Below, one piece after another: positions 21,575-30,224 of a DNA stretch of 64,000 bases. The notes beneath the pieces were generated by a model. It was not told the origin of the DNA. It searched no databases and was given only the letters and a program-made list of their open reading frames with translations. The DNA comes from Zhouia spongiae (GTDB lineage: Bacteria > Bacteroidota > Bacteroidia > Flavobacteriales > Flavobacteriaceae), in contig NZ_CP094326.1 of assembly GCF_022760175.1 (NCBI RefSeq), positions 3,894,804 to 3,958,803 on the forward strand, read 5' to 3'. A program made the position numbers and the translations under genes. How positions within the stretch are numbered: the first letter of the stretch is position 1; each line of letters starts with the position of its first letter.

Positions 21575-22120
21575 CTAATTCAGAAGAAATATAATCTGCA
21601 ACAATAAAATGTTACTCTTTTTAAGTTGATTTAGCGCTGCCGTCATATGGGAAGACACGGTATTTTTAGAAATATTAAGATGTTCCGCAATTTCCTCATA
21701 ACTCAATCCCTCCAGCTTATGCATTGTAAAGACTTTTTGCTGTTTCTCCGGTAGCGCCTCTATAAGTTGATTCAGCTTCTGTATCTTTTTTTGCTCGAAT
21801 TCGTCATTGCGAGCACCATTTACAACCGGATGTATCTCCCTGTACTCTTCCATCAGCTGTTTTTCCCTGACTGATTTTTTCAAAAAATTGAACACTACAC
21901 TCCTTGTCAAAACAAATAACTGATGCTCAATTGTTAAATCCGAAGCTATTTTAGACCGGTTATTCCAAAATTTAATAAAAACATCTTGTAGTAAATCATC
22001 CGCAAATGTCTGATCGCGGGTATATTTCAAAATAATCCCATACACCTTTTGAAAATAAGTATTATATACTTTTTCAAAGGCTCCTATATCCCCTTTTATG
22101 AGTTTATTTTGTATCGACAT
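21575..22120 (-). CDS. ECF-type RNA polymerase sigma factor (FecI-like)
   Basis: A 181-residue ECF sigma factor. Region 2 is at about residues 25-90 (DDLLQDVFIKFWNNR) and region 4 at about 120-170 (LSYEEIAEHLNISKNTVSSH helix-turn-helix). The gene is the first of the fecR-susC-susD cluster, so it probably drives expression of that locus. Its hydrophobic last 10 residues (ILLLQIIFLLN) are a feature of many Bacteroidota members. The cognate target promoter could not be identified by eye. Confidence 0.93.
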   Translation of the reverse strand: MSIQNKLIKGDIGAFEKVYNTYFQKVYGIILKYTRDQTFADDLLQDVFIKFWNNRSKIASDLTIEHQLFVLTRSVVFNFLKKSVREKQLMEEYREIHPVVNGARNDEFEQKKIQKLNQLIEALPEKQQKVFTMHKLEGLSYEEIAEHLNISKNTVSSHMTAALNQLKKSNILLLQIIFLLN

Positions 22121-22217
22121 TTTAAGTTCAAAAAACGGAACGAATTTAAACTTTTAATAACAAATCCTTAAACAAATAGATCTTTTTGTATAAAAATGAT
22201 TATTCCTCTTTATTTAT

Positions 22218-23756
22218 TCAGTTATTCTCCGGTTCATTATCACGATATTCCTTTTGAAACAAATCGAGAAAGGCATCACCAATAAAATCTATGATTGTAG
22301 TAGCAGTTAATGCCTGATAACCTGACTTTTCCACTCCGAGATCGCCTGCCTTTCCATGTAAATAAACACCAAAAACTGCTGCATTCAAATGGTTATATCC
22401 CTGAGCTATCAAGCCTGTAATCATTCCGGTAAGCACATCGCCGCTTCCTGCTGTGGCCATTCCGGGATTACCCGTACTGTTTACATAAATCTGATCTTGA
22501 TAAACTGTTATCGTATGTGCTCCCTTAACAACCATTATCAGGTCATTTTCTTTACTAAATCGCTTAACTTTTTCTAATTTATCAAAATCGTCTTTCCAAG
22601 CCCCTATTAGTCTTTCCAGTTCTTTGGGGTGTGGCGTCAATACAGATTTGGATGGAATATATTTTATAAGTTCAGGGGATCTTGATAAGATATTCAGGGC
22701 ATCAGCATCTATAACCAAAGGAATCTTATTTCCTTCTAAAAACCCTGCAAAAGCTTTAATTGTTGCTTCATTAACACCAATGCCCGGGCCCACTCCTATT
22801 ACATTCGGACTCGTATCATATGTTATCTCAGAAATAAATTCATTCTCCCGGTCCGTAATGACCATTCCTTCAGGAAATGAGCTTTGAAAAACAGTATATC
22901 CGCATTTGGGTATAAATGCTGTCACTAACCCTGCTCCGGTGTTCAGACATGCTTCTGACGCCATCAGTGGCGCCCCTATTTTCCCATAGCTCCCGCCTAT
23001 AATAAGGGCATGGCCATAATCTCCCTTATGAGAAAACTTTTGCCTCGGAACATACAAGGGCAGTACCTCCTGCTTCCCTATAAGATACATTCCGGTATCG
23101 ATACTTCCCAGAAAATTCATATCCAAACCAATATTCAACAACTCCCACTGGTTCGTATAACGACCCGTTTCGGGTAGAAAAAACACAAGTTTAGGAACCT
23201 GAAAAGTCAAGGTATGGCTCGCCCTTATCACATCCTTGGGATTATCAGGCGCCCTGTTTACATAAAGTCCGGAAGGTATGTCAACCGACAACACAAACGC
23301 CCTTGATTCATTTATATGATCTATCAATCCTCCTACCCAGTTTTCAGGAGCGCGGTTCAAGCCTATTCCAAAAATACAGTCTATCACAATCTCATCGGAT
23401 GAGATTTCAGGGTATTCCATATCTTTATTAATCGTCTCCGGCCAATATTTCAACTCCTTTAACCTGTCGAGATTTAGTAAAAAGTCTTTCGAACGTTTAT
23501 CACTAAAGTTAACAACATGTACTGTTACATCATAGCCATTTTCTATTAAAAGTCTCGATATTGCCAGGCCATCACCTCCATTGTTCCCCACCCCTGCTAA
23601 TACCTTTATTTTCACTTTTTGCCGCTGCAAACGCATATCCAACCATTTAAAAACCTGATTTGAAGCACGCTCCATTAATTCTATACTGGTAATATGCTGG
23701 CTTTTAATTGTGAATTCGTCAGCAGCGTACATCTGTTCGGCAGTATAAATTTTCAT
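22218..23756 (-). CDS. nnrD: Bifunctional NAD(P)H-hydrate epimerase/dehydratase
   Basis: A 512-residue fusion repairing hydrated NAD(P)H. The N-terminal YjeF_N/NnrE epimerase domain is at about 1-215 (GNNGGDGLAISRLL). The C-terminal ribokinase-fold NnrD dehydratase is at about 235-505, with NPGMATAGSGDVLTG near residue 430. The epimerase interconverts R and S forms of NAD(P)HX and the dehydratase restores NAD(P)H using ADP or ATP. The fusion is the usual bacterial form. The gene is divergent from the threonine operon and has no functional link to it. Confidence 0.94.
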   Translation of the reverse strand: MKIYTAEQMYAADEFTIKSQHITSIELMERASNQVFKWLDMRLQRQKVKIKVLAGVGNNGGDGLAISRLLIENGYDVTVHVVNFSDKRSKDFLLNLDRLKELKYWPETINKDMEYPEISSDEIVIDCIFGIGLNRAPENWVGGLIDHINESRAFVLSVDIPSGLYVNRAPDNPKDVIRASHTLTFQVPKLVFFLPETGRYTNQWELLNIGLDMNFLGSIDTGMYLIGKQEVLPLYVPRQKFSHKGDYGHALIIGGSYGKIGAPLMASEACLNTGAGLVTAFIPKCGYTVFQSSFPEGMVITDRENEFISEITYDTSPNVIGVGPGIGVNEATIKAFAGFLEGNKIPLVIDADALNILSRSPELIKYIPSKSVLTPHPKELERLIGAWKDDFDKLEKVKRFSKENDLIMVVKGAHTITVYQDQIYVNSTGNPGMATAGSGDVLTGMITGLIAQGYNHLNAAVFGVYLHGKAGDLGVEKSGYQALTATTIIDFIGDAFLDLFQKEYRDNEPENN

Positions 23757-23808
23757 ATGTCAATATTTATTAAAGAAAATTATCGATTTGATAATTCTTC
23801 ACTCAAGA

Positions 23809-23839
23809 TTTGTTTCTACTAGTAAAAATACTACTTTTG
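23809..23839 (+). promoter_or_regulatory. Promoter of the threonine operon
   Basis: A -33 TTTG (23809-23812) and a perfect -7 TACTTTTG (23832-23839) stand 19 bases apart, matching the Bacteroidota TTTG/TAnnTTTG consensus. Transcription would begin near 23846, 12 bases before the leader ATG. Confidence 0.75.
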
Positions 23840-23857
23840 AATAGTTAACAATCAGTT

Positions 23858-23959
23858 ATGCCAAACTTTAAGTACATAGCAACTATTTCAACCGGCACAG
23901 GCACCGGTCGAATTGCTATTGCTGCTATTGGCACTTCTACAGCAATTATTACCCCGTAA
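23858..23959 (+). CDS. thrL: Threonine operon leader peptide
   Basis: A 33-codon frame that starts with ATG 19 bases after a consensus -7 box and stops 105 bases before thrA. It encodes 7 Thr and 7 Ile (42 percent), with a T-G-T-G-T-G stretch at residues 12-17 and alternating Ile and Ala after it. Thr-plus-Ile enrichment is the hallmark of the E. coli ThrL attenuation peptide, as both amino acids come from this pathway. The stop codon falls in the loop of a CCCC/GGGG hairpin. Translation has not been shown; the composition and place are the evidence. Confidence 0.75.
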   Translation: MPNFKYIATISTGTGTGRIAIAAIGTSTAIITP

Positions 23960-24022
23960 GGGGGCTTCATTTATTACATATCAACCGTATACCCTATTTG
24001 ATTTTAATCAGAATCAAACCGG
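23891..24022 (+). promoter_or_regulatory. Candidate attenuator hairpins of the threonine operon
   Basis: Visible pairings: ACCGG (23891-23895) with CCGGT (23904-23908); ATTGCTG (23918-23924) with CAGCAAT (23940-23946), or alternatively AATTGCT (23911-23917) with AGCAATT (23941-23947); CCCC (23952-23955) with GGGG (23960-23963) around a GTAA loop. CCGGT could instead pair with a downstream ACCGG (24018-24022). The first two lie within the leader frame where a ribosome stalled on Thr or Ile codons would disturb them. No long T tract follows, so whether termination or translation initiation is controlled is open. Confidence 0.5.
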
Positions 24023-24064
24023 CTAACCATTACCATACAAATCAACTATCTTTAAACAAACAAA

Positions 24065-26512
24065 ATGAAAGTACTTAAATTCGGGGGAACCTCTGTAGCT
24101 AATGCAGAAAACATTAAAAGAGTCAAAGATATTGTTCAAAACTCCGTCAAAGAACAGAAAATAGCAGTGGTTGTATCTGCCCTGGGCGGTGTTACAGATC
24201 TGCTTCTCGAAACAGCATTACTGGCATCACATCAAAACGAAAAATATGCCGAATTGCTCCAGGAAATTGAAAAAAGGCATATTGACACCATCAGGGAACT
24301 CATCCCTGTTTCTTCTCAAAGTAAAGTATTAAGCGCTGTCAAAAGGGAATTTAATGTCTTGGAAACTTTGCTGGAAGGCGCTTTCCTTATAGGCGAAACC
24401 ACACCTAAACTATCCGATAAAATCGTAAGTTACGGAGAGTTACTCTCTTCCTTTATCATTAACGAATATTTTGAAGCTGAAAAACTCAACAGTGTACACA
24501 AAGATTCAAGAACTCTTATTATCACCAATGATAATTTCGGAAAAGGAATCGTAGACTTTCCAACCACCAACCAGCTATGCGAAACCTATTTTGGTACAGT
24601 TTCATATGATATTGTTGTTGTACCGGGGTTTGTTGCTTCATCACAAGGCGGGAATTCCACAACCCTTGGCCGTGGAGGATCTGATTATACTGCTTCCATA
24701 ATTGCCGCTGCAACCAACGCTCAAAAGTTAGAGATATGGACCGATGTAAGCGGAATGTATACAGCAAATCCAAGGTTAGTAAAACAGGCCGTTGCCATCA
24801 GTGAAATTTCGTATGAGGAAGCCATGGAACTTTCTCATTTCGGTGCCAAAGTATTATACCCTCCAACCATCCAGCCGGTATTGGCTAAAGGAATCCCTAT
24901 GCATATTAAAAACACTTTCGATCCGGAAGCCAAAGGAACCCTTATTACCAAAAATTCTAACGGTACAAAACGTGCCGTCAGAGGAATCAGTCACATCGAA
25001 AATATCGCATTACTTTCCCTGGAAGGTAGTGGTATGGTTGGCATTCCCGGCATATCAAAAAGATTATTTGAAGTACTTTCAACTGGAGAAATAAATGTGG
25101 TTTTGATTACTCAGGCATCATCAGAACACTCCATCTGCCTGGGTATTTCTCAAGACGATGTCCGTAAAGCCGGGTATCTTATAAACGAAGCCTTTGCTTA
25201 CGAGATTTCCCTGGGAAAAATAAAACCGTCGATTGTAGAAAACAACCTGGCCATTGTAGCCCTGGTAGGTGACAACATGAAAAGTCACCAGGGTCTCAGC
25301 GGCAGAATGTTCAGTTCTTTAGGCATGAACAATGTAAACATCAGGGCCATTGCACAAGGAGCATCTGAAAGAAACATCTCTGCTGTGATAGATCTTAAAG
25401 ACGTAAAGAAAGCATTGAACACCCTCCATGAAAAATTCTTCGAAGATAACATCAGGCAATTAAACTTATTTGTAATGGGAGTTGGTAACGTAGGTGCCAA
25501 GTTCTTAAAACAAATAGAGCAACAAAAAAAGTTCTTAAAAGAACAGATGAAACTGAATGTGCGCGTAATAGCCTTGGCAAACTCCAGAAAAATGGTATTC
25601 GATGAAGGAGGGATCAGTTTAAAAAAATGGCAGGAGCTGTTGGATAACGGAGAAAAAGCGGATATAGAAACTTTTGTAAACAAAGTAAACGAGTTAAACC
25701 TGCGCAACAGCATTTTCGTTGACAATACGGCTACAGAATTGGTCGCTAACACTTATGGTGATTACCTTAAAAACAGTGTGTCGGTAGTGACATGTAATAA
25801 AATTGCCAGTTCTTCGGTTTACAGTAATTATGTACAACTAAAATACCTGTCGAGAAAATACAACGCCCCATTTCTGTTTGAAACGAACGTCGGAGCCGGA
25901 TTACCTATCATAGACACCCTCAAAAACCTGATTGCTTCGGGAGATAAAGTCACTAAAATTCAGGCGGTACTTTCAGGAAGCTTAAATTTTGTTTTTAATA
26001 ACTTTAATGACCAAACCCATTTTGACATTGTTGTAAAGCAAGCACAGGAAGAAGGTTATACCGAACCTGATCCAAAAATAGATCTAAGCGGTATTGATGT
26101 GATGAGGAAAATATTGATCCTGGCAAGGGAAAGCGGCCATGTAATGGAATTAGAAGATATAGAAAATGAATCCTTTCTGCCTCAGGAATGTCTTAACACG
26201 GATACCGTTGATGAATTCTTCGAATCTTTAGTTAAGAACAAAGATCACTTTGACGCCATATACCGTGCTGCCGCTTCTAAAGGTCACAGATTAAAATATG
26301 TCGCACAGTTTGAAAATGGAAATGCTAAAGTTGGTTTACAGGAAATCCCTGAAGGTCACCCGTTCTATAACCTTGAAGGAAAAGACAATATTGTTTTATT
26401 CTACACGGAAAGATATGCCGAGCAACCTTTATTGATCAAAGGAGCCGGTGCAGGTGCCGATGTCACCGCCTCAGGGATATTTGCCGACATTATAAGAATA
26501 GGAAACTTCTAG
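24065..26512 (+). CDS. thrA: Bifunctional aspartokinase / homoserine dehydrogenase
   Basis: An 815-residue fusion that catalyses the first and third steps from aspartate to homoserine. The aspartokinase domain begins with KFGGTS (residues 5-10); paired ACT domains follow at about 310-460; the NAD(P)-binding GxGxVG motif of homoserine dehydrogenase lies near 470, and its catalytic domain extends to the end. It is the first gene of thrA-thrB-thrC, with 3 bases to thrB. The ACT domains suggest feedback inhibition, probably by threonine. Transcription is likely also attenuated by the upstream leader. Confidence 0.97.
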   Translation: MKVLKFGGTSVANAENIKRVKDIVQNSVKEQKIAVVVSALGGVTDLLLETALLASHQNEKYAELLQEIEKRHIDTIRELIPVSSQSKVLSAVKREFNVLETLLEGAFLIGETTPKLSDKIVSYGELLSSFIINEYFEAEKLNSVHKDSRTLIITNDNFGKGIVDFPTTNQLCETYFGTVSYDIVVVPGFVASSQGGNSTTLGRGGSDYTASIIAAATNAQKLEIWTDVSGMYTANPRLVKQAVAISEISYEEAMELSHFGAKVLYPPTIQPVLAKGIPMHIKNTFDPEAKGTLITKNSNGTKRAVRGISHIENIALLSLEGSGMVGIPGISKRLFEVLSTGEINVVLITQASSEHSICLGISQDDVRKAGYLINEAFAYEISLGKIKPSIVENNLAIVALVGDNMKSHQGLSGRMFSSLGMNNVNIRAIAQGASERNISAVIDLKDVKKALNTLHEKFFEDNIRQLNLFVMGVGNVGAKFLKQIEQQKKFLKEQMKLNVRVIALANSRKMVFDEGGISLKKWQELLDNGEKADIETFVNKVNELNLRNSIFVDNTATELVANTYGDYLKNSVSVVTCNKIASSSVYSNYVQLKYLSRKYNAPFLFETNVGAGLPIIDTLKNLIASGDKVTKIQAVLSGSLNFVFNNFNDQTHFDIVVKQAQEEGYTEPDPKIDLSGIDVMRKILILARESGHVMELEDIENESFLPQECLNTDTVDEFFESLVKNKDHFDAIYRAAASKGHRLKYVAQFENGNAKVGLQEIPEGHPFYNLEGKDNIVLFYTERYAEQPLLIKGAGAGADVTASGIFADIIRIGNF

Positions 26513-26515
26513 AAC

Positions 26516-27442
26516 ATGAAAGAAATAAAAATATTCTGTCCGGCCACCATAGCAAATGTTTCCTGCGGTTTCGATGTACTCGGACTTTGCCTGGATAGTA
26601 TTGGCGACGAAATGATTGTCAGAACCACAAAAACTCCGGGGATAAAAATCTCTAAAATTACAGGTCAGGACCTTCCTTTAAACCCTGAAAAAAATGTAGC
26701 AGGAGTAGCCGCTATAGAACTGCTTAAAAACATGGAGATTGAAGGCGGTTTTGAAATTGAAATTCATAAAAAAATCAAGCCCGGAAGCGGTATCGGAAGT
26801 AGTGCAGCAAGTGCCGCGGGTGTAGTTTTTGCCATCAACGAACTGTTAGGACGCCCGTTCTCTAAAACAGAACTAGTATCCTTTGCTATGCAGGGAGAGG
26901 CCCTGGCCAGCGGTGCCGCCCATGCCGATAATGTAGCGCCGGCCCTTTTCGGAGGCTTTACCCTTGTGAGAAGCTATCAGCCCTTGGATGTCGTAAAGAT
27001 CCACACCCCCTCTGAACTATATGCTACTGTGGTACATCCGCAGATTGAAGTAAAAACAGCAGACTCCCGCTCCGTATTAAAACAAAATGTCCCGCTGAAA
27101 AAAGCCATTATTCAATGGGGAAATCTGGCAGGGTTGATCAGCGGTTTATATACTGAAGACTACGGACTTATTTCACGCTCCCTACACGATGAAATAGTTG
27201 AGCCACTAAGAAGCGTACTCATCCCCGGTTTTGACGAAGTAAAAGCCGCATGCATTAAACAGGGGGCGTTAGGCAGCGGTATTTCCGGATCCGGCCCTTC
27301 TGTTTTTGCCCTGAGTAAAGGCAGGCAGACTGCCGGCAAGGTTGCCGGGGTCATGAGTTCCATATACGACAATTATGGCGTAGACTACGACGTTCATATT
27401 TCAAAAATAAATACCGTAGGTATTAAAGTAATTAACCAATAA
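26516..27442 (+). CDS. thrB: Homoserine kinase
   Basis: A 308-residue GHMP-family kinase that phosphorylates homoserine with ATP. The phosphate loop PGSGIGSSAASAAG is near residues 88-101, and the C-terminal G-S-G-I-S-G-S-G-P-S motif near 250-260 completes the active site. It starts 3 bases after the thrA stop and ends 16 bases before thrC, so translation within one mRNA is expected. Length is typical. Confidence 0.96.
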   Translation: MKEIKIFCPATIANVSCGFDVLGLCLDSIGDEMIVRTTKTPGIKISKITGQDLPLNPEKNVAGVAAIELLKNMEIEGGFEIEIHKKIKPGSGIGSSAASAAGVVFAINELLGRPFSKTELVSFAMQGEALASGAAHADNVAPALFGGFTLVRSYQPLDVVKIHTPSELYATVVHPQIEVKTADSRSVLKQNVPLKKAIIQWGNLAGLISGLYTEDYGLISRSLHDEIVEPLRSVLIPGFDEVKAACIKQGALGSGISGSGPSVFALSKGRQTAGKVAGVMSSIYDNYGVDYDVHISKINTVGIKVINQ

Positions 27443-27458
27443 TCGTAAGTAAATAATC

Positions 27459-28754
27459 ATGAACTATTACAGTTTAAACAATAAAGCACCTAAAGTTTCA
27501 TTTAAAGAAGCTGTTATTAAAGGGCTTGCTCCCGATAAAGGACTATACTTCCCTGAGAAAATAACTCCCCTGCCAAAAGAATTCATCGATACGATTAATC
27601 AATATTCTAATGAAGAAATAGCCTATCAGGCCATCAAACAATTTGTAGGTGATGAAATTCCGGAAAAAGAATTAAAACAGATCATAAAGGAGACTTTATG
27701 TTTTGACTTCCCTATCGAAAAGATAGAAGAGAACTTATATTCTTTAGAACTTTTTCATGGCCCTACAATGGCATTCAAAGATGTCGGCGCCCGTTTTATG
27801 GCTCGTTGCCTGGGCTACTTCAACAAAGAAAACAAAAACCGGGATATTACCGTCCTGGTAGCTACATCAGGAGATACCGGTGGCGCCGTTGCCAGCGGTT
27901 TTCTGGGAGTCGACGGCGTAAGGGTCGTGATTCTCTATCCGAGTGGAAAAGTAAGTGATATTCAGGAAAAGCAACTTACCACGCTTCGCCGGAATATTAC
28001 CGCTTTGGAAGTAAATGGTGTATTTGATGACTGCCAGGATATGGTAAAAACGGCTTTTTTAGATGAAGAGCTGATAAGTGAAAACCTGACCTCGGCAAAT
28101 TCTATAAACATAGCCAGATGGTTGCCACAGATGTTTTACTTTTTCTTTGCTTATAAACAACTGAAGAAACTCAATAAAGAACTTACTTTTTCAGTTCCGA
28201 GTGGAAACTTCGGAAATATCTGTGCCGGTATAATGGCCTATAAACTCGGTTTACCTGTTAAACACTTTGTAGCCTCCACTAATATTAACGATACGGTACC
28301 CAAATATTTAGAAAGTGGAAAGTATGAAGCCAAACCCTCTAAGCAAACTATTTCCAATGCTATGGATGTAGGAAACCCCAGTAATTTTATCCGGATCCAA
28401 AACCTGTTTGATAACGATTTAGAGCTATTGAAATCAATGTTTTCCTCATCCAGTTATACTGACAATGAAACTAAAGAGGCCATGCGTAAAATCTATAAAC
28501 AATCTGGTTATGTTGCTGATCCCCACGGCGCCGTGGGGTACCTTGGGCTAAAAAAACACCTAAACGGAGCTCAAAATAATCTTGGGGTATTTTTAGAAAC
28601 CGCCCACCCGGTCAAGTTTCTTGATGTCGTAGAAGAAACACTTCATATTAAAGTACCAATCCCCGAACAGATAACCGCAGTAATGGATCAGTCCAAGGTA
28701 AGTGTAGCTGTTGATAATTACGAAGATCTAAAATCGTATCTTTTAAATCGTTAA
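27459..28754 (+). CDS. thrC: Threonine synthase
   Basis: A 431-residue PLP enzyme converting O-phosphohomoserine to threonine. The PLP-binding Lys is K107 in HGPTMAFKDVG, and the phosphate-binding ATSGDTGGA segment is near residue 135. The N-terminal YYSLN and PDKGLYFPE features mark the long E. coli-like class. It is the last of the thr genes; no clear terminator separates it from the peroxiredoxin-like gene 59 bases on. Confidence 0.97.
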   Translation: MNYYSLNNKAPKVSFKEAVIKGLAPDKGLYFPEKITPLPKEFIDTINQYSNEEIAYQAIKQFVGDEIPEKELKQIIKETLCFDFPIEKIEENLYSLELFHGPTMAFKDVGARFMARCLGYFNKENKNRDITVLVATSGDTGGAVASGFLGVDGVRVVILYPSGKVSDIQEKQLTTLRRNITALEVNGVFDDCQDMVKTAFLDEELISENLTSANSINIARWLPQMFYFFFAYKQLKKLNKELTFSVPSGNFGNICAGIMAYKLGLPVKHFVASTNINDTVPKYLESGKYEAKPSKQTISNAMDVGNPSNFIRIQNLFDNDLELLKSMFSSSSYTDNETKEAMRKIYKQSGYVADPHGAVGYLGLKKHLNGAQNNLGVFLETAHPVKFLDVVEETLHIKVPIPEQITAVMDQSKVSVAVDNYEDLKSYLLNR

Positions 28755-28813
28755 TTTTTGTAATGTGATACACTCTATAGCGACAAAAGCAACGTAATCA
28801 AAAAAATATAACC

Positions 28814-29458
28814 ATGAAAAACGAAATATTCATAAAAGTTATTGCTTTTGTCGCATTCGCTATCTACACCCACAATTTGCCGGCACAAAACATACAATAC
28901 GACAAATTCGGAATGGAATCCATCGACGTTCCCACAGGTCTGAACGTTGGAGATCTTGCTCCGGATGTTATGATGTTGTTAGCTGACGGACAAAAGGTCG
29001 CTTTAAAAGACCTCTATTCCAAACAACCGGTTGTTCTCATATTCTACCGCGGATACTGGTGTCCGGTATGCAACAGATATCTGGCCAAATTTGCGAAAGA
29101 TGCACACAAAATTGAAGAACTGGGAGCTAAGATTATAGCTGTCACTCCACAGGATTATGATAATATCGATAAAACTGCTGAAAAGAACGAAACGAACTTT
29201 ACCATTGTTTCTGATAGGGATGAAACCATTATGAAAGTCTTCGATGTAGACTACAGGGTAACGGACAACTACCAGCAAAAAGTATTAAAAGGATTAAATA
29301 CATCCATTGCAGGAACAAATGCATCAAATGAGGCTGTGCTACCGGTACCTGCTACCTATATTATTGATCAATCAGGTAAAATAGTGTACAAGCAATTTGA
29401 CCCGGATTACAGAAACCGAGCCTCTGTAGACGAAATACTTGCTCACTTACCAAAATAA
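28814..29458 (+). CDS. Exported peroxiredoxin-like (AhpC/TSA) protein
   Basis: A 214-residue thioredoxin-fold protein with a signal peptide ending near residue 24 (LPAQ). The redox pair is C83-P-V-C86 in YRGYWCPVC, within the redoxin pattern of AhpC/TSA proteins of the PRX-like2 kind rather than a typical 2-Cys enzyme. It should act in the periplasm as a peroxide or disulfide reductase. It follows thrC by 59 bases but has no pathway link to it, and could have its own promoter. The gene ends just before a bulged hairpin that may terminate it. Confidence 0.85.
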   Translation: MKNEIFIKVIAFVAFAIYTHNLPAQNIQYDKFGMESIDVPTGLNVGDLAPDVMMLLADGQKVALKDLYSKQPVVLIFYRGYWCPVCNRYLAKFAKDAHKIEELGAKIIAVTPQDYDNIDKTAEKNETNFTIVSDRDETIMKVFDVDYRVTDNYQQKVLKGLNTSIAGTNASNEAVLPVPATYIIDQSGKIVYKQFDPDYRNRASVDEILAHLPK

Positions 29459-29476
29459 ATTCGTCGTGACTAGATT

Positions 29477-29506
29477 AAAAACACTACCCGCGTAGTAGTT
29501 GTTTTT
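29477..29506 (+). terminator. Probable terminator after the peroxiredoxin-like gene
   Basis: AAAAACACTAC pairs with GTAGTTGTTTTT with one bulged T around loop CCGCGTA, 18 bases past the stop, ending in T5. Confidence 0.6.
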
Positions 29507-29595
29507 CCACTTTTCATATGTTAATTTAATAGGCTTTTATTTTCAATCCTGTAATCTGTTCAAAAATACTTTTACTCGATCATCGAGATTTAAAT

Positions 29596-29655
29596 GCTCC
29601 GACGCTTGCCCTTGTGAAATCCTCCTGAACGGAATTTCACAGGGCTTGTGTCGAA
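29596..29655 (-). repeat. Structured intergenic repeat family 1, copy A
   Basis: On the minus strand the arms GCCCTGTGAAAT and ATTTCACAAGGGC pair with one bulge. The whole 58-base unit matches 32534-32591 at about nine of ten positions, ending in CGTCGGAGC there CATCGGAGC. Confidence 0.7.
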
Positions 29656-29685
29656 ATGTTTTGCCATAAGCCGGCCGGCTCCATC

Positions 29686-29754
29686 GCTAAAAAGGTCTAC
29701 CAGACCTTTTCTTTATGCTTGGCCCTCTCGTGGGATTGCTCCGAGGTAGTTTAC
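29686..29754 (-). repeat. Structured intergenic repeat family 2, copy A
   Basis: On the minus strand it reads GTAAACTACCTCGGAGCAA, then CACGAGAGGGCCAAGC, then a hairpin AAAGGTCT/AGACCTTT followed by TTAGC. The central part recurs at 41282-41336 and the first 18 bases at 41519-41536. Confidence 0.65.
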
Positions 29755-30224
29755 TCACAGGTTAATAAAATACTAATAATGAATTTCGTTTATTGATAAC
29801 AACCTTAAAAAACACCGGACTAAAAAAACACAAATCTTTCCCTGAGAACACATCGAAAAGTCTGTTCATTTATATAGTCCCCCCTATATCCTCCCTATAT
29901 TCTCCTACCATAATGTAAGGATCATCTTCATTTTCCTGATCTATGCCCTCTGGTATATATCAACCTGCCAAACCTCAGTTTCGCAAATAAACCTTTTGCT
30001 GCTTGCAAAATGAGGCCGGCTATTAAAAACGCTATTCTTTTAAAAGATCAAATCCTATCGTCACATTCCCACAACTCTTAAGGTTGCTTTAAACAAAGCA
30101 TCTGAATAGTGGTGTTTTTTTATTCTTGACACTTTCCTTTAATACTCATTATTTTTTAAATAATTTAGCAGCCGATTAGATGATTTTTACTAACCGGATA
30201 TTTATCTGCTAATAATATAACTAA

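Larger units (their letters stand above)
29507..30224. other. 718-base intergenic region with dispersed repeats
   Basis: No convincing coding frame is seen. The first third contains two structured repeat copies, both on the minus strand. The remainder is AT-rich with pyrimidine-rich stretches and no recognised riboswitch. The last 100 bases form the leader of gcvT. Confidence 0.6.

Noticed and set aside
29596-29754. CRISPR array
   Set aside because: The repeats are of two kinds, not direct, and without regular spacers.
29507-30224. Glycine riboswitch upstream of gcvT
   Set aside because: No paired aptamer core or its conserved sequence was found by eye in either half of the spacer.
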